Of a DNA stretch of 64,000 bases, positions 35,256-48,900 are shown piece after piece. The DNA comes from Siphonodentalium dalli. Its lineage: Eukaryota; Mollusca; Scaphopoda; Gadilida; Siphonodentaliidae. Numbering within the stretch: position 1 is the first letter of the stretch; each line of letters begins with the position of its first letter. The position numbers were made by a program, and so were the translations under genes. The notes beneath the pieces were generated by a model. The model had not been told where the DNA came from, made no database searches, and was given only the letters and a program-made list of their open reading frames with translations. The stretch lies in contig CP136061.1 in NCBI GenBank assembly GCA_032622095.1, positions 121,596,754 through 121,660,753 of the forward strand. The letters run 5' to 3'.

Positions 35256-38200
35256 CCACTCAGTCACATGTTCCATCTTAGTCTTCACTTAAACCCTTTC
35301 TATACTACATGGATTCTCCAACACAGTTATAAAAGTATACATTTAGTCCAAGCTCATTAGACTTCACTAGGGACCAAAAATTGGAGAAAGCTGATTTTGT
35401 CAGGGATTAATAAGAACATGTTTATGAACACCTTACCGAAAGTCCCCCAAAATCCGACTTCAGTTTTTTAGATATCGTGATTTTTCGGAATGGTTCAAAT
35501 TCTGATGCATATCCATCAGGCCATATGCGAATGCAATCACATGTAGACAAATTAATGTCAAATTAATAAGACATTAAAATATATACAAATAATGCTTAGT
35601 CGTGAACAATATATGTGGAATGGCTGTTCCAAAGTGGTTACGATATATAAGTCTCAGACGGTTATCTCACACATTGACGTTTCCACGATATATAAAGCTC
35701 AGACGGTTATCTCACACGCTGACGTTTGCACGATATATAAGGCTCAGGCAGTTATCCCATACACTGACGTTCCCTCGATATATAAGGCTCAGGCGGATAT
35801 CCCATACACTGACGTTCCCACGATATATAAGGCTCAGACGGTTCTCACATATATTGACGTGTCCACGATATATAAGGCTCAGGCGGTTATCTCACACACT
35901 GACGTTTGCACAATATATAAGGCTCAGGCGGTTATCCCACACACTGACGTTCCCACGATATATAAGGCTCTGGTGGTTATCCCATACACTGACGTTCCCA
36001 CGATATATAAGGCTCCAGCGGTTATCCCATACACTGACGTTTCCACGATATATAAGGCTCAGACGGTTATCTCACACACTGACGTTTCCACGATATATAA
36101 AGCTCAGTCGGTTATCTCATACACCAACGTTTCCACGATATTTTAGGCTCAGATGGTTATCTCATACACTGACGTTTCCACGATATATAAGGCTCAGTCG
36201 GTTATCTCATACACTGACGTTACCACGATATATAAGGCTCAGACGAGTATCTCATACACTGACGTTTCCACGATATATAAGGCTCAGGCGGTTATCTCAT
36301 ACACTGACGTTTCCACGATATATAAGGCTCAGACGGTTATCTCATGCACTGATGTTTCCACGATATTTTAGGCTCAGATGGTTATCTCATACACTGACGT
36401 TTCCACGATATATAAGGCTCAGTCGGTTATCTCATACACTGACGTTACCACGATATATAAGGCTCATACGGTTATCTCATACACTGACGTCTCCACGATA
36501 TATAAGGCTCAGACGGTTATCTCATACACTGACGTTTCCACGATATATAAAGCTCAGACGGTTATCTCATACACTGACGTGTCCACGATATATAACGCTC
36601 AGACGGTTATCCCATACACTGACGTTTGCACGATATATAAGGCTCAGACGGTTATCTCATACACTGACGTGTCCACGATATATAACGCTCAGACGGTTAT
36701 CTCCTACACTGACGTTTGCACGATATATAAGGCTCAGACGGTTATCTCATACACTGACGTTTCCACGATATATAAGGCTCAGACGGTTATCCCATACACT
36801 TACGTTTCCGCGATATATAAGGCTCATGCGGTTATCCCATGCACTGACGTTTGCACGATATATAAGGCTCAGACGGTTATCTCATACACTGACGTGTCCA
36901 CGATATATAACGCTCAGACGGTTATCTCCTACACTGACGTTTGCACGATATATAAGGCTCAGACGGTTATCTCATACACTGACGTTTCCACGATATATAA
37001 GGCTCAGACGGTTATCCCATACACTTACGTTTCCGCGATATATAAGGCTCATGCGGTTATCTCATACACTGACGTTTCCACGATATATAAGGCTCAGACG
37101 GTTATCTCATACACTTACGTTTTCCACGATATATAAGTCTCAGACGGTTATCCCATACACTGACGTGTCCACGATATATAAGGCTCATACTGTTATCTCA
37201 TACACTGACGTTTTTACGATATATAAGGCTCAGGCGGTCATCTCATACACTGACGTTTCCTCGATATATACGGCTCAGACGGTTAACTCATACACTGACG
37301 TTTCCACGATATATAAGGCTCAGACTGTTATCGCATACACTGACGTTACCACGATATATAAGGCTCAGACTGTTATCTCATACACTGACGTTACCACGAT
37401 ATATAAGGCTCAGACGGTTATCCCATACACTGACGTGTCCACGATATATAAGGCTCAGATGGTTATCTCATACACTGACGTTTCCACGATATATAAGACT
37501 CAGGCGGTTATCTCATACTCTGACGTTTCCGCGACATATAAGGCTCATACGGTTATCCCATACACTGACGTGTCCACGATATATACGGCTCAGATGGTTA
37601 TATCATACACTGACGTTTCCACGATATATAAGACTCAGGCGGTTATCTCATACACTGACGTTTCCACGATATATAAGGCTCAGACGGTTATCTCATACAC
37701 TGACGTGTCCACGATATATAAGGCTCAGACGGTTATCACTTAAACTGACGTTTCAACGATATATAAGACTCAGACGGTTATCACTTAAACTGACGTTTCA
37801 ACGATATATAAGACTCAGGCGGTTATCTCATACACTGACGTTTACACGATATATAAGGCTCAGACGGTTATCTCACACACTGACGTTTCCACGATATATA
37901 AGGCTCAGACGGTTATCTCACACACTGACGTTTCCACGATATATAAGTCTCAGGCGGTTATCCCATAGACTGACGTTTCCACGATATATAAAGCTCAGGC
38001 GGTTATCTCATACACTGACGTTTCCGCGATATATAAGACTCAGGTGATTATCTCATACACTGATGTTTCCACGATATATAAGGCTCAGACGGTTATCTCA
38101 TACACTGACGTTTCCACAATATATAAGGCTCATACGGTTATCTCATACACTGACGTTTCCACGATATATAAGGCTCAGACGATTATCTTATACACTGACG

Positions 38201-39434
38201 TGTCCACGATATATCAGCTCAGTCGGTTATCTCATACTGACGTGTCCACGATATATAAGCTCAGACGGTTATCTCATACACTGACGTGTCCACAATATAT
38301 AAGGCTCAGGCGGTTATCTCATACACTGACGTTTCCACGATATATAAGGCTCGGACGGTTATCTCATACACTGACGTTTCCACGATATATAAGGCTCAGA
38401 CGGTTATCTCATACACTGACGTTTCCACGATATATATCAGGCTCAGGCGGTTATCTAATACTCTGACGTTTCCACGGTTTATAAGGCTCGGGCGGTTATC
38501 TCATACACTGACGTTTCCACGATATATAAGGCTCAGATGATTATCTCATACACTGACGTTTTCATGATATATAAGGCTCAAACGGTTATCTCATACACTG
38601 ACGTGTCCACTATATATAAGGCTCAGGCGGTTATCCCATACACTGATGTGTCCACGATATATAAGGCTCAGACTGTTATCCCATACACTGACGTTTCCAC
38701 GATATATAAGGCCCAGACAGTTGTCTCATACACTGACGTTTCCACGATGTATAATGCTCAGGTGGTTATCTCATACACTGATGTGTCCACTATATATAAG
38801 GCTCAGGCGGTTATCTCATACACTGACGTTTCCACGATGTATAAGGCTCAGGCGGTTATCTCATACACTGACGTTTCCACGATATATAATGCTCAGGCGG
38901 TTATCTCATACACTGACGTTTGCACGATATATAAGGCTCAGGCGGTTATCTCATACACTGACGTTTCCACGATATATAAGGCTCAGTCGGTTATCTCATA
39001 CTGACGTGTCCACGATATATAAGCTCAGACGGTTATCTCATACACTGACGTTTCCACGATATATAAGGCTAAGGCGGTTATCTCATACACTGACGTGTCC
39101 ACGATATGTAAAGCTCAGACGGTTGTCTCATACACTGACGTGTCCACGATATATAAGGCTCAGGCGGTTGTCTCATACACTGACGTTTCCACGATGTATA
39201 AGGCTCAGGCGGTTATCTCATACACTGACGTTTCCACGATATATAAGGCTCAGACGGTTATCTCATACACTGACGTTTCCACGATATATAAGGCTCAGGC
39301 GGTTATCTCATACACTGACGTTTCCACGATATATAAGGCTCAGGCGGTTATCTCATACACTGACGTTTCCACGATATATAAGGCTCAGACGGTTATCTCA
39401 TACACTGACGTGTCCACGATATATAAGGCTCAGA

Positions 39435-39524
39435 CGGGACCTTATAGCACTCTGGAGTTCCAAATACTGGGGGATATCCTTGACATCCTTGACATTTAAA
39501 AATCACCCATGGTGTGTTAATACG
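39435..39524 (+). repeat. Shortened copy of array flank inside the array, first
   Basis: 90 bp of non-repeat sequence (CGGGACCTTATAGCACTCTG to GGTGTGTTAATACG). It matches the right flank of the array (42944-43081) but lacks ~60 bp from its middle and has a small CATCCTTGA duplication. Its length is exactly two repeat units. Confidence 0.9.
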
Positions 39525-41523
39525 TTTCCACGATATATAAGACCCAGGCGGTTATCTCATACACTGACGTTTATACGATATATAAGGCTCAGATGATTAT
39601 CCCATACCCTGACGTGTCCACGATATATAAGGCTCAGACGATTATCCCATACACTGACATTTCCACGATATATAAGGCTCAGATGATTATCTCATACACT
39701 GACGTTTCCACGATATATAATGCTCAGGCGGTTATCTCATACTCTGGCGTTTCCACGATATATAAGGCTAAGGCGGTTATCTCATACACTGACGTTTCCA
39801 CGATATATAAGGCTCAGACGGTTGTCTCATACACTGACGTTTCCACGATATATAAGGCTCGGGCGGTTATCCCATAGACTGCCGTTTCCACAGTATATAA
39901 GGCTCGGGCGGTTATCTCATACACTGACGTTTCCACGATATATAAGACTCAGACGGTTATCTCACACACTGACGTTTCCACGATATATAAGTCTCAGGCG
40001 GTTATCCCATAGACTGACGTTTCCACGATATATAAAGCTCAGGCGGTTATCTCATACACTGACGTTTCCGCGATATATAAGACTCAGGTGATTATCTCAT
40101 ACACTGATGTTTCCACGATATATAAGGCTCAGACGGTTATCTCATACACTGACGTTTCCACAATATATAATGCTCATACGGTTATCTCATACACTGACGT
40201 TTCCACGATATATAAGGCTCAGACGATTATCTTATACACTGACGTGTCCACGATATATCAGCTCAGTCGGTTATCTCATACTGACGTGTCCACGATATAT
40301 AAGCTCAGACGGTTATCTCATACACTGACGTGTCCACAATATATAAGGCTAAGGCGGTTATCTCATACACTGACGTTTCCACGATATATAAGGCTCGGAC
40401 GGTTATCTCATACACTGACGTTTCCACGATATATAAGGCTCAGACGGTTATCTCATACACTGACGTTTCCACGATATATATCAGGCTCAGGCGGTTATCT
40501 AATACTCTGACGTTTCCACGGTTTATAAGGCTCGGGCGGTTATCTCATACACTGACGTTTCCACGATATATAAGGCTCAGATGATTATCTCATACACTGA
40601 CGTTTTCATGATATATAAGGCTCAAACGGTTATCTCATACACTGACGTGTCCACTATATATAAGGCTCAGGCGGTTATCCCATACACTGATGTGTCCACG
40701 ATATATAAGGCTCAGACTGTTATCCCATACACTGACGTTTCCACGATATATAAGGCCCAGACAGTTGTCTCATACACTGACGTTTCCACGATGTTTAATG
40801 CTCAGGCGGTTATCTCATACACTGATGTGTCCACTATATATAAGGCTCAGGCGGTTATCTCATACACTGACGTTTCCACGATGTATAAGGCTCAGGCGGT
40901 TATCTCATACACTGACGTTTCCACGATATATAATGCTCAGGCGGTTATCTCATACACTGACGTTTGCACGATATATAAGGCTCAGGCGGTTATCTCATAC
41001 ACTGACGTTTCCACGATATATAAGGCTCAGTCGGTTATCTCATACTGACGTGTCCACGATATATAAGCTCAGACGGTTATCTCATACACTGACGTTTCCA
41101 CGATATATAAGGCTAAGGCGGTTATCTCATACACTGACGTGTCCACGATATGTAAAGCTCAGACGGTTGTCTCATACACTGACGTGTCCACGATATATAA
41201 GGCTCAGGCGGTTGTCTCATACACTGACGTTTCCACGATGTATAAGGCTCAGGCGGTTATCTCATACACTGACGTTTCCACGATATATAAGGCTCAGACG
41301 GTTATCTCATACACTGACGTTTCCACGATATATAAGGCTCAGGCGGTTATCTCATACACTGACGTTTCCACGATATATAAGGCCCAGGCGGTTATCTCAT
41401 ACACTGACGTTTCCACGATATATAAGGCTCAGGCGGTTATCTCATACACTGACGTTTCCACGATATATAAGGCTCAGACGGTTATCTCATACACTGACGT
41501 GTCCACGATATATAAGGCTCAGA

Positions 41524-41613
41524 CGGGACCTTATAGCACTCTGGAGTTCCAAATACTGGGGGATATCCTTGACATCCTTGACATTTAAAAATCACCCATG
41601 GTGTGTTAATACG
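41524..41613 (+). repeat. Shortened copy of array flank inside the array, second
   Basis: Identical in structure to 39435-39524 and carried along by the 2.04 kb duplication. Confidence 0.9.
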
Positions 41614-42943
41614 TTTCCACGATATATAAGGGTCAGACGGTTATCTCATACACTGACGTTTCCACGATATATAAGACCCAGGCGGTTATCTCATACACTG
41701 ACGTTTATACGATATATAAGGCTCAGATGATTATCCCATACCCTGACGTGTCCACGATATATAAGGCTCAGACGATTATCCCATACACTGACGTTTCCAC
41801 GATATATAAGGCTCAGATGATTATCTCATACACTGACGTTTCCACGATATATAATGCTCAGGCGGTTATCTCATACTCTGGCGTTTCCACGATATATAAG
41901 GCTAAGGCGGTTATCTCATACACTGACGTTTCCACGATATATAAGGCTCAGACGGTTGTCTCATACACTGACGTTTCCACGATATATAAGGCTCGGGCGG
42001 TTATCCCATAGACTGCCGTTTCCACAGTATATAAGGCTCGGGCGGTTATCTCATACACTGACGTTTCCACGATATATAAGACTCAGGTGATTATCTCATA
42101 CACTGATGTTTCCACGATATATAAGGCTCAAACGGTTATCTCATACATTGACGTGTCCACTATATATAAGCTGAGACGGTTATCTCATACACTGGCGTAT
42201 CCATGATATATAAGGCTCAGACGGTTATCCCATACACTGACGTTTCAACGATATTTAAGGCTCATGCGGTTATCTCATACACTGACGTTTCCACGATATA
42301 TAAAGCTCAGGCGGTTATCTCATACACTGACGTGTCCACGATATATGAGGCTCAGACGGTTATCTCATACACTGACGTTTCCACGATATATAAGGCTCAT
42401 GCGGTTATCTCATGCACTGACGTTTCCACGATATATAAGGCTCATACACTGACGTTTCCACGATAAAGCTCAGACGGTTATCTCATACACTGACGTTTCC
42501 ACGATATATAAGGCTCGTGCGGTTATCTCATACACTGACGTTTCCACGATATATAAGGCCAATACACTGACGTTTCCACGATATATAAGGCTCATACACT
42601 GACGTTTCCACGATAAAGCTCAGACGGTTATCTCATACACTGACGTTTCCTCGGTATATAAGGCTCGTGCGGTTATCTCATACACTGACGTTTCCACGAT
42701 ATATAAGGCTCAGGCGGTTATCTCATACACTTACGTTTCCGCGATATATAAGGCTCATGCGGTTATCCCATACACTGACGTTTCCACGATATATAAGGCT
42801 CAGACAGTTATCCCATACACTGACGTTTCAACGATATATAAGGCTCAGACGGTTATCTCACGCCCTGACGTTTCCACGATAGATAACTCCACAAAACCTA
42901 CCAAGTTAACACTTTCTGCTATAATCTGGTCCTGAATTATACC

Positions 42944-43081
42944 CGGGACCTTATAGCACTCTAGAGTTCCAAATACTGGGGGATATCATTGACATTTAAT
43001 ATTCTGTTTAGCAACACAGTCAAACAGGATTGACATCTTGTCAGTTTTTGAGAAGAAAATCACCCATGGTGTGTTAATACG
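42944..43081 (+). repeat. Array right flank, full-length version of the captured segment
   Basis: 138 bp beginning CGGGACCTTATAGCACTCTA and ending GTGTGTTAATACG. It contains the internal ~60 bp missing from the two copies within the array. About 60 bp of non-repeat sequence separate it from the last 45-bp unit. Confidence 0.85.
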
Positions 43082-45848
43082 AATCCCCCTTACCGGCGCA
43101 TTGGCCAATAATTCAAGCGTGTGAAACAGTGCGATGGTTTCGGCTTCAACGCGATAGCCAAATGACGCTCTTTAATAAATATTAATGCCAGCAAAGTCAG
43201 AAATCAATAGACGTGCGGCTATAGTGCCACGAGTGAGGAATTGTCATCCGGACACCAATTGTGCTCTCTCTCTTGTATTCCAAGTCGCCTCAGATTGACT
43301 TTCTTTGCCTAGATAATGCGTTTGACATAAGCAATGTTTGGATTTGGAATAGCGTCTGTCTGAGTGGTTGGACGTTTTGAAGGCGGGATGCCGGGTTGTG
43401 GAGATTTTCTATCCGAGTTTCGCTTGGAGAAATTCGGTTTTAGTTATGAGGATTCTTCCGCGCTTGTGAAATCACAGGTAGGTGTGCATGTAATACGAGA
43501 GTAGGACTGGTTTCAAACACCCCACTATTTTACCGAGGCATGAAATTATAACGGGTATAATCACGCTATTTACGTTTACTACAGTCTAATTTTTAAACGA
43601 ATTTATGATCCAAGTCATTGTAGGTTTTCAAAAGTGTCTTAGGTTTTGGCTCTTTGTCAGTCGCCGAAAAATTCCAATACCACATATTATAAAGAGTGTG
43701 TATGCCTCGTCAAACAGCAGCAAATATTTCATAAAAATGGTTTCAGACACATACATTTTCATCGAGTTGTTATTTGTACATCGAAAACTTAGTATATGGC
43801 GGCATGACCGTTGGAATATGATCTCTACGTGCGTTAGCCACAGTAGAGATTCGTGGCGTGATCTAGGGAACTACCGAGCCTATATAATAATGAGTAGTAA
43901 GAATTACAGGAAGTCTTTTAAAGCATGGGTTGATGACTCAAGCAAATAGGTGGTAAACATTATGTCAGAATTCGTGTAGCTGGGAAAGTTTCTTGTCAGT
44001 GGTCGGCGTTTTGGACGTGTAGTGAATTTCCAACCGATATTAACCAATTGCGTGTTGTTTCCTCCACCAGTAAAACCCACAGTTTCGTGATATGACAACA
44101 TCTACTGAAATTTAAGCAACGCATAAAAAATCAATATATCGCTTTAGTCTCTGATCCAATATACATGGATATAGGGTATTTGTGACATCACTAGGGATTA
44201 CGCACGGGCAAGACAGCACTTTTGAAACTGTCTATATATGCTCCTCAAATGGTCTTTCTATTATAAATAGGATATTTTTATACTTATAAATGCTATATCT
44301 AATCGGGATTATAAAGAGTGATTCCAAACAAACATTAACTCCATTTCTGTAGTGTGAATTTTGTTTGAAATCGTACCTGTACGTGCATGTATATATAGTT
44401 GCTATCTAATCTGATGTGAAGTTGGAGGTTTGCAAACAGAGCCCATGCAATCACATATTAAATTTGTCGCGGAATCCTGAAACTAAAAAACCTCGATCCC
44501 AACGACAATATTAGCTAGTGTTAGCGGTTTAATTGGAAACAAAATCATTGACCTTGTAATAAGATGGGGGTTTGTTGATTGGGGTTTATCCTCGTTTCAG
44601 CCGCAGGGCCATATCACGACGTTGTCAGTTTTATTTGTGGAGAAAAGACAGCGAGGGTTTATTTCAGGAAAATTATTCCACTGCACATAGAAACCACCTA
44701 CCTAGCTAAAAAAAAAAAATGCCGAGACACACCCTTTACGTTGATCACAAATCTGCACCAATCAGAATCCATGACAGCGTATATAACTTCGGCGGCTTAT
44801 ATTGGCATAATGCACCAAGCATCTAACCGACTGAGTTACCGGGGTCACGACCTTGTGTTAAGCCAGTCGACCGGATGAGTGCTTGTATGTTTGAGTGAGT
44901 ACCGTTTGTGTTGGGCCAGTGTTCAATTAAAAAGTCACAGCATCGTTATGGGGGTAGACAACTCATTTAAAGACTGGATTTGCAGGTAAGTTATGCACAC
45001 GTGTAACACCTTGTCGCGACACCTAACCGCTTTCCGCGACAATATTTGGAGGCGGCGTGCCCTCGTGGTAATGAGTAGAAACTGAATGTTTGAGTAGATA
45101 TGAGGGCTGTCGTATCGTTTAGTTTCATTGTCCAATCTGTTGAAGAATACTCGCTTCCATTGTAGTCATATGTACTTACTTTCACCAAGCAGAGGACCAC
45201 ATTAACCGAGAATTCTGACATTTGAACATAACCATATGATTAGCAGACGTTAACGTGTTCCCTCTTATATAGTGAACACAGTAATTGTGTTATAATTGAA
45301 AAGTTGACTATGTACGCATGCAATTGATGTTCATTCAATAAATGTATTAGTTATACGTTGTGGTGTTTCACATATACGAGATTATCATCCCAAAATTTCA
45401 CCGCATTATGATACCACATCTGACGATATCTTTGACGATTCAGAGGCAAGGGGAACTTACTTCTTGAGGTGTTAATATTCGACAAAGCGAACCTGCATGG
45501 GCAAGCCATAACACACATACCAGTTGTCCAGCATGATACACGCAAACGAGGGTAAGTGGTCTTTCGTCTTTCTTTCACAAACGAAACTCACATTATATTG
45601 CCATAAAGCTGCCGAAACGACCATAAATCTCAACAAAATATAGCCAACCACCGTAATTCGGCAAGTTGGTTGATATATCTGGCCGAGTTGTAATCTTTTA
45701 ATCGGCTCGATTATATCTTTGGAACTGTGGATGATTAATTTATTTGCTGTCTATCAAACTGCTGGCTCAATATGGACAATGATCAGTCTACCTGCGAGCT
45801 TCGCCCCGATACATCGTGAGTCGATCCTCATGCACGGTCCTACTAAAA
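43082..45848. other. Unique sequence between the two satellite arrays
   Basis: Reading frames up to 114 codons (43605-43949 plus) occur, without recognisable domains. A CCAAT at 44758 with TATATAA at about 44779 looks promoter-like but has no following gene I can support. See the candidate exon at 43388. Confidence 0.5.
43388..43477 (+). CDS. Speculative first coding exon
   Basis: An ATG with an in-frame stop 27 bp upstream (43361) opens 30 codons, MPGCGDFLSEFRLEKFGFSY and ten more. It ends exactly at CACAG followed by GTAGGT, a strong splice donor. The peptide has a balanced, protein-like composition, unlike the surrounding frames. I do not recognise it and found no following exon before the satellite at 45.85 kb, so this may be chance. 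Confidence 0.2.
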
Positions 45849-45910
45849 CCCGACCGCACCCGACCGCACCCGACCGCACCCGACCGCAACCGACCGCACC
45901 CGACCGGACC
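45849..45910 (+). repeat. Decamer repeat at the left edge of the satellite array
   Basis: CGACCGCACC occurs five to six times in a row directly before the first 353-bp monomer (one CGACCGCAAC and a final CGACCGGACC). The same decamer occurs within each monomer (GGCGCCGACCGCACC), so the edge looks like slippage of a satellite-internal word. Confidence 0.9.
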
Positions 45911-48900
45911 GCCCCCAGGGGTCCGAGCGAGATGGGGTTTGCACTAACGTGTAGAATGGACCCGATTGTACCAAAGTTCCAATCCCCAAGTCGATAGCTC
46001 GAGCGGTCACGGCACTGTTAACCCCTGACTGGCGGCCGTTTCCGCCAGGTACAGGAAATCCAAAAAGGCGCCGACCGCACCTCCCCTGACTGCCTGACCA
46101 CGGAAATTGACATTATATCATGAAGTGAATACCCATATGCATACATGGGCGATCGGACAAGTCGCTAGCTGCAGCGGAAGTGAATAAATTAACCCATACG
46201 CTGCTGCCGAATTCGCTATAAATGTACGCAAAAACGCCGAAATTAACACCCGCCGACCGGACCGCCCCTAGGGGACCGAGCGAGATGGGGTTTGCAATAA
46301 CGTGTAGAATGGACCCGAATGTACCAAAGTTCCAATCCCCAAGTCGATAGCTCGAGCGGTCACGGCACTGTTAACCCCTGACTGGCGGCCGTTTCCGCCA
46401 GGTACAGGAAATCCGAAAAGGCGCCGACCGCACCTCCCCTGACTGCCTGACCACGGAAATTGACATTATATCACGAAGAGAATACCCATATGCATACATG
46501 GGCGATCGGACAAGTCGCTAGCTGCAGCGGAAGTGAATAAATTAACCCATACGCTGCTGCCGAATTCGCTATAAATGTACGCAAAAACGCCGAAATTAAC
46601 ACCCGCCGACCGGACCGCCCATATGGGACCAAGCGAGACGGGGTTTACACTAACGTGTAGAATGGAACCGAATGTACCAAAGTTCCAATCCCCAAGTTGA
46701 TAGCTCGAGCGGTCACGGCACTGTTAACCCCTGACTGGCGGCCGTTTCCGCCAGGTACAGGAAATCCGAAAAGGCGCCGACCGCACCTCCCCTGACTGCC
46801 TGACCACGGAAATTGACATTATATCATGAAGTGAATGCCCATATGCATACATGGGCGATCGGACAAGTCGCTAGCTGCAGCGGAAGTGAATAAATTAACC
46901 CATACGCTGCTGCCGAATTCGCTATAAATGTTCGCAAAAACGCCGAAATTAACACCCGCCGACCGGACCGCCCCTAGGGGACCGAGCGAGATGGGGTTTG
47001 CAATAACGTGTAGAATGGACCTGAATGTACCAAAGTTCCAATCCCCAAGTCGATAGCTCGAGCGGTCACGGCACTGTTAACCCCTGACTGGCGGCCGTTT
47101 CCGCCAGGTACAGGAAATCCGAAAAGGCGCCGACCGCACCTCCCCTGACTGCCTGACCACGGAAATTGACATTATATCACGAAGAGAATACCCATATGCA
47201 TACATGGGCGATCGGCAAGTCGCTAGCTGCAGCGGAAGTGAATAAATTAACCCATACGCTGCTGCCGAATTCGCTATAAATGTACGCAAAAACGCCGAAA
47301 TTAACACCCGCCGACCGGACCGCCCCTATGGGACCGAGCGAGATGGGGTTTGCACTAACGTGTAGAATGGAACCGAATGTACCAAAGTTCCAATCCCCAA
47401 GTTGATAGCTCGAGCGGTCACGGCACTGTTAACCCCTGACTGGCGGCCGTTTCCGCCAGGTACAGGAAATCCGAAAAGGCGCCGACCGCACCTCCCCTGA
47501 CTGCCTGACCACGGAAATTGACATTATATCATGACGTGAATACCCATATGCATACATGTGCGATCGGACAAGTCGCTAGCTGCAGCGGAAGTGAATACAT
47601 TAACCCATACGCTGCTGCCGAATTCGCTATAAATGTACGCAAAAACGCCGAAATTAACACCCGCCGACCGGACCGCCCCTAGGGATCCGAGCGAGATGGG
47701 GTTTGCACTAACGTGTTGAATGGACCCGAATGTACCAAAGTTCCAATCCCCAAGTCGATAGCTCGAGCGGTCACGGCACTGTTAACCCCTGACTGGCGGC
47801 CGTTTCCGCCAGGTACTGGAAATCCAAAAAGGCGCCGACCGCACCTCCCCTGACTGCCTGACCGCGGAAATGGACATTATATCATGAAGTGAATGCCCAT
47901 ATGCATCCATGGGCGATCGGACAAGTCGCTAGCTGCAGCGGAAGTGAATAAATTAACCCATACGCTGCTGCCGAATTCGCTATAAATGTTCGCAAAAACG
48001 CCGAAATTAACACCCGCCGACCGGACCGTCCCTAGGGATCCGAGCGAGATGGGGTTTGCACTAACGTGTAGAATGGACCCGAATGTACCAAAGTTCCAAT
48101 TCCCAATTCGATAGCTCGAGCGGTCACGGCACTGTTAACCCCTGACTGTCGGCCGTTTCCGCCAGGTACGGGAAATCCAAAAAGGCACCGACCCCACCTC
48201 CCCTGACTGCCTGACCACGGAAATGGACATTATATCATGAAGTGAATGCCCATATGCATACATGGGCGATCGGACAAGTCGCTAGCTGCAGCGGAAGTGA
48301 ATAAATTAACCCATACGCTGCTGCCGAATTCGCTATAAATGTACGCAAAAACGCCGAAATTAACACCCGCCGACCGGACCGCCCCAGGGGTCCGAGCGAG
48401 ATGGGGTTTGCACTAACGTGTAGAATGGACCCGATTGTACCAAAGTTCCAATCCCCAAGTCGATAGCTCGAGCGGTCACGGCACTGTTAACCCCTGACTG
48501 GCGGCCGTTTCCGCCAGGTACAGGAAATCCAAAAAGGCGCCGACCGCACCTCCCCTGACTGCCTGACCACGGAAATTGACATTATATCATGAAGTGAATA
48601 CCCATATGCATACATGGGCGATCGGACAAGTCGCTAGCTGCAGCGGAAGTGAATAAATTAACCCATACGCTGCTGCCGAATTCGCTATAAATGTACGCAA
48701 AAACGCCGAAATTAACACCCGCCGACCGGACCGCCCCTAGGGGACCGAGCGAGATGGGGTTTGCAATAACGTGTAGAATGGACCCGAATGTACCAAAGTT
48801 CCAATCCCCAAGTCGATAGCTCGAGCGGTCACGGCACTATTAACCCCTGACTGGCGGCCGTTTCCGCCAGGTACAGGAAATCCGAAAAGGCGCCGACCGC

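Larger units (their letters stand above)
34326..35636. other. Intergenic, AT-rich
   Basis: Holds a strongly AT-rich patch (34660-34745), an alternating purine-pyrimidine stretch (34775-34822) and one 55-bp repeat copy. No gene is supported. Confidence 0.55.
37904..42081 (+). repeat. Higher-order duplication of about 2.04 kb inside the 45-bp array
   Basis: 37904-39947 is repeated from 39948 at a constant offset of 2044 bp, with unit-specific variants and an odd truncated pair of units preserved. The second copy is 90 bp longer: one extra 45-bp unit near 41380-41424 and another near 41630-41675. A third, partial copy begins at about 42082. Confidence 0.9.
35637..42885 (+). repeat. 45-bp minisatellite array, about 160 units
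   Basis: Consensus unit parts in order: CGATATATAAGGCTCAGACG, then GTTATCTCATACACTGACGT, then TTCCA, 45 bp in all. Units differ mainly at GGCTCAGACG/GGCTCAGGCG, CTCATAC/CCCATAC and TTTCC/TGTCC. Indels of one or two bases are few. The consensus has no stop in two plus-strand frames, so long frames appear (peptides YIRLRRLSHTLTFPR and IYKAQTVISYTDVST). A frame slip near 37128 moves one 713-codon frame from the first peptide to the second, so neither is protected. Every unit contains TATATAAG and most contain TGACGT. Confidence 0.95.

Noticed and set aside
35602-37743. 713-codon open frame in the 45-bp array as a repetitive protein gene
   Set aside because: It exists because 45 is a multiple of three and the consensus lacks stops. 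The frame changes repeat peptide midway, other frames are equally open, and there are no flanking exons or signal.
38044-42882. Many further frames of 60-346 codons in the same array
   Set aside because: Overlapping products of the same repeat in alternative frames, with no frame preference.
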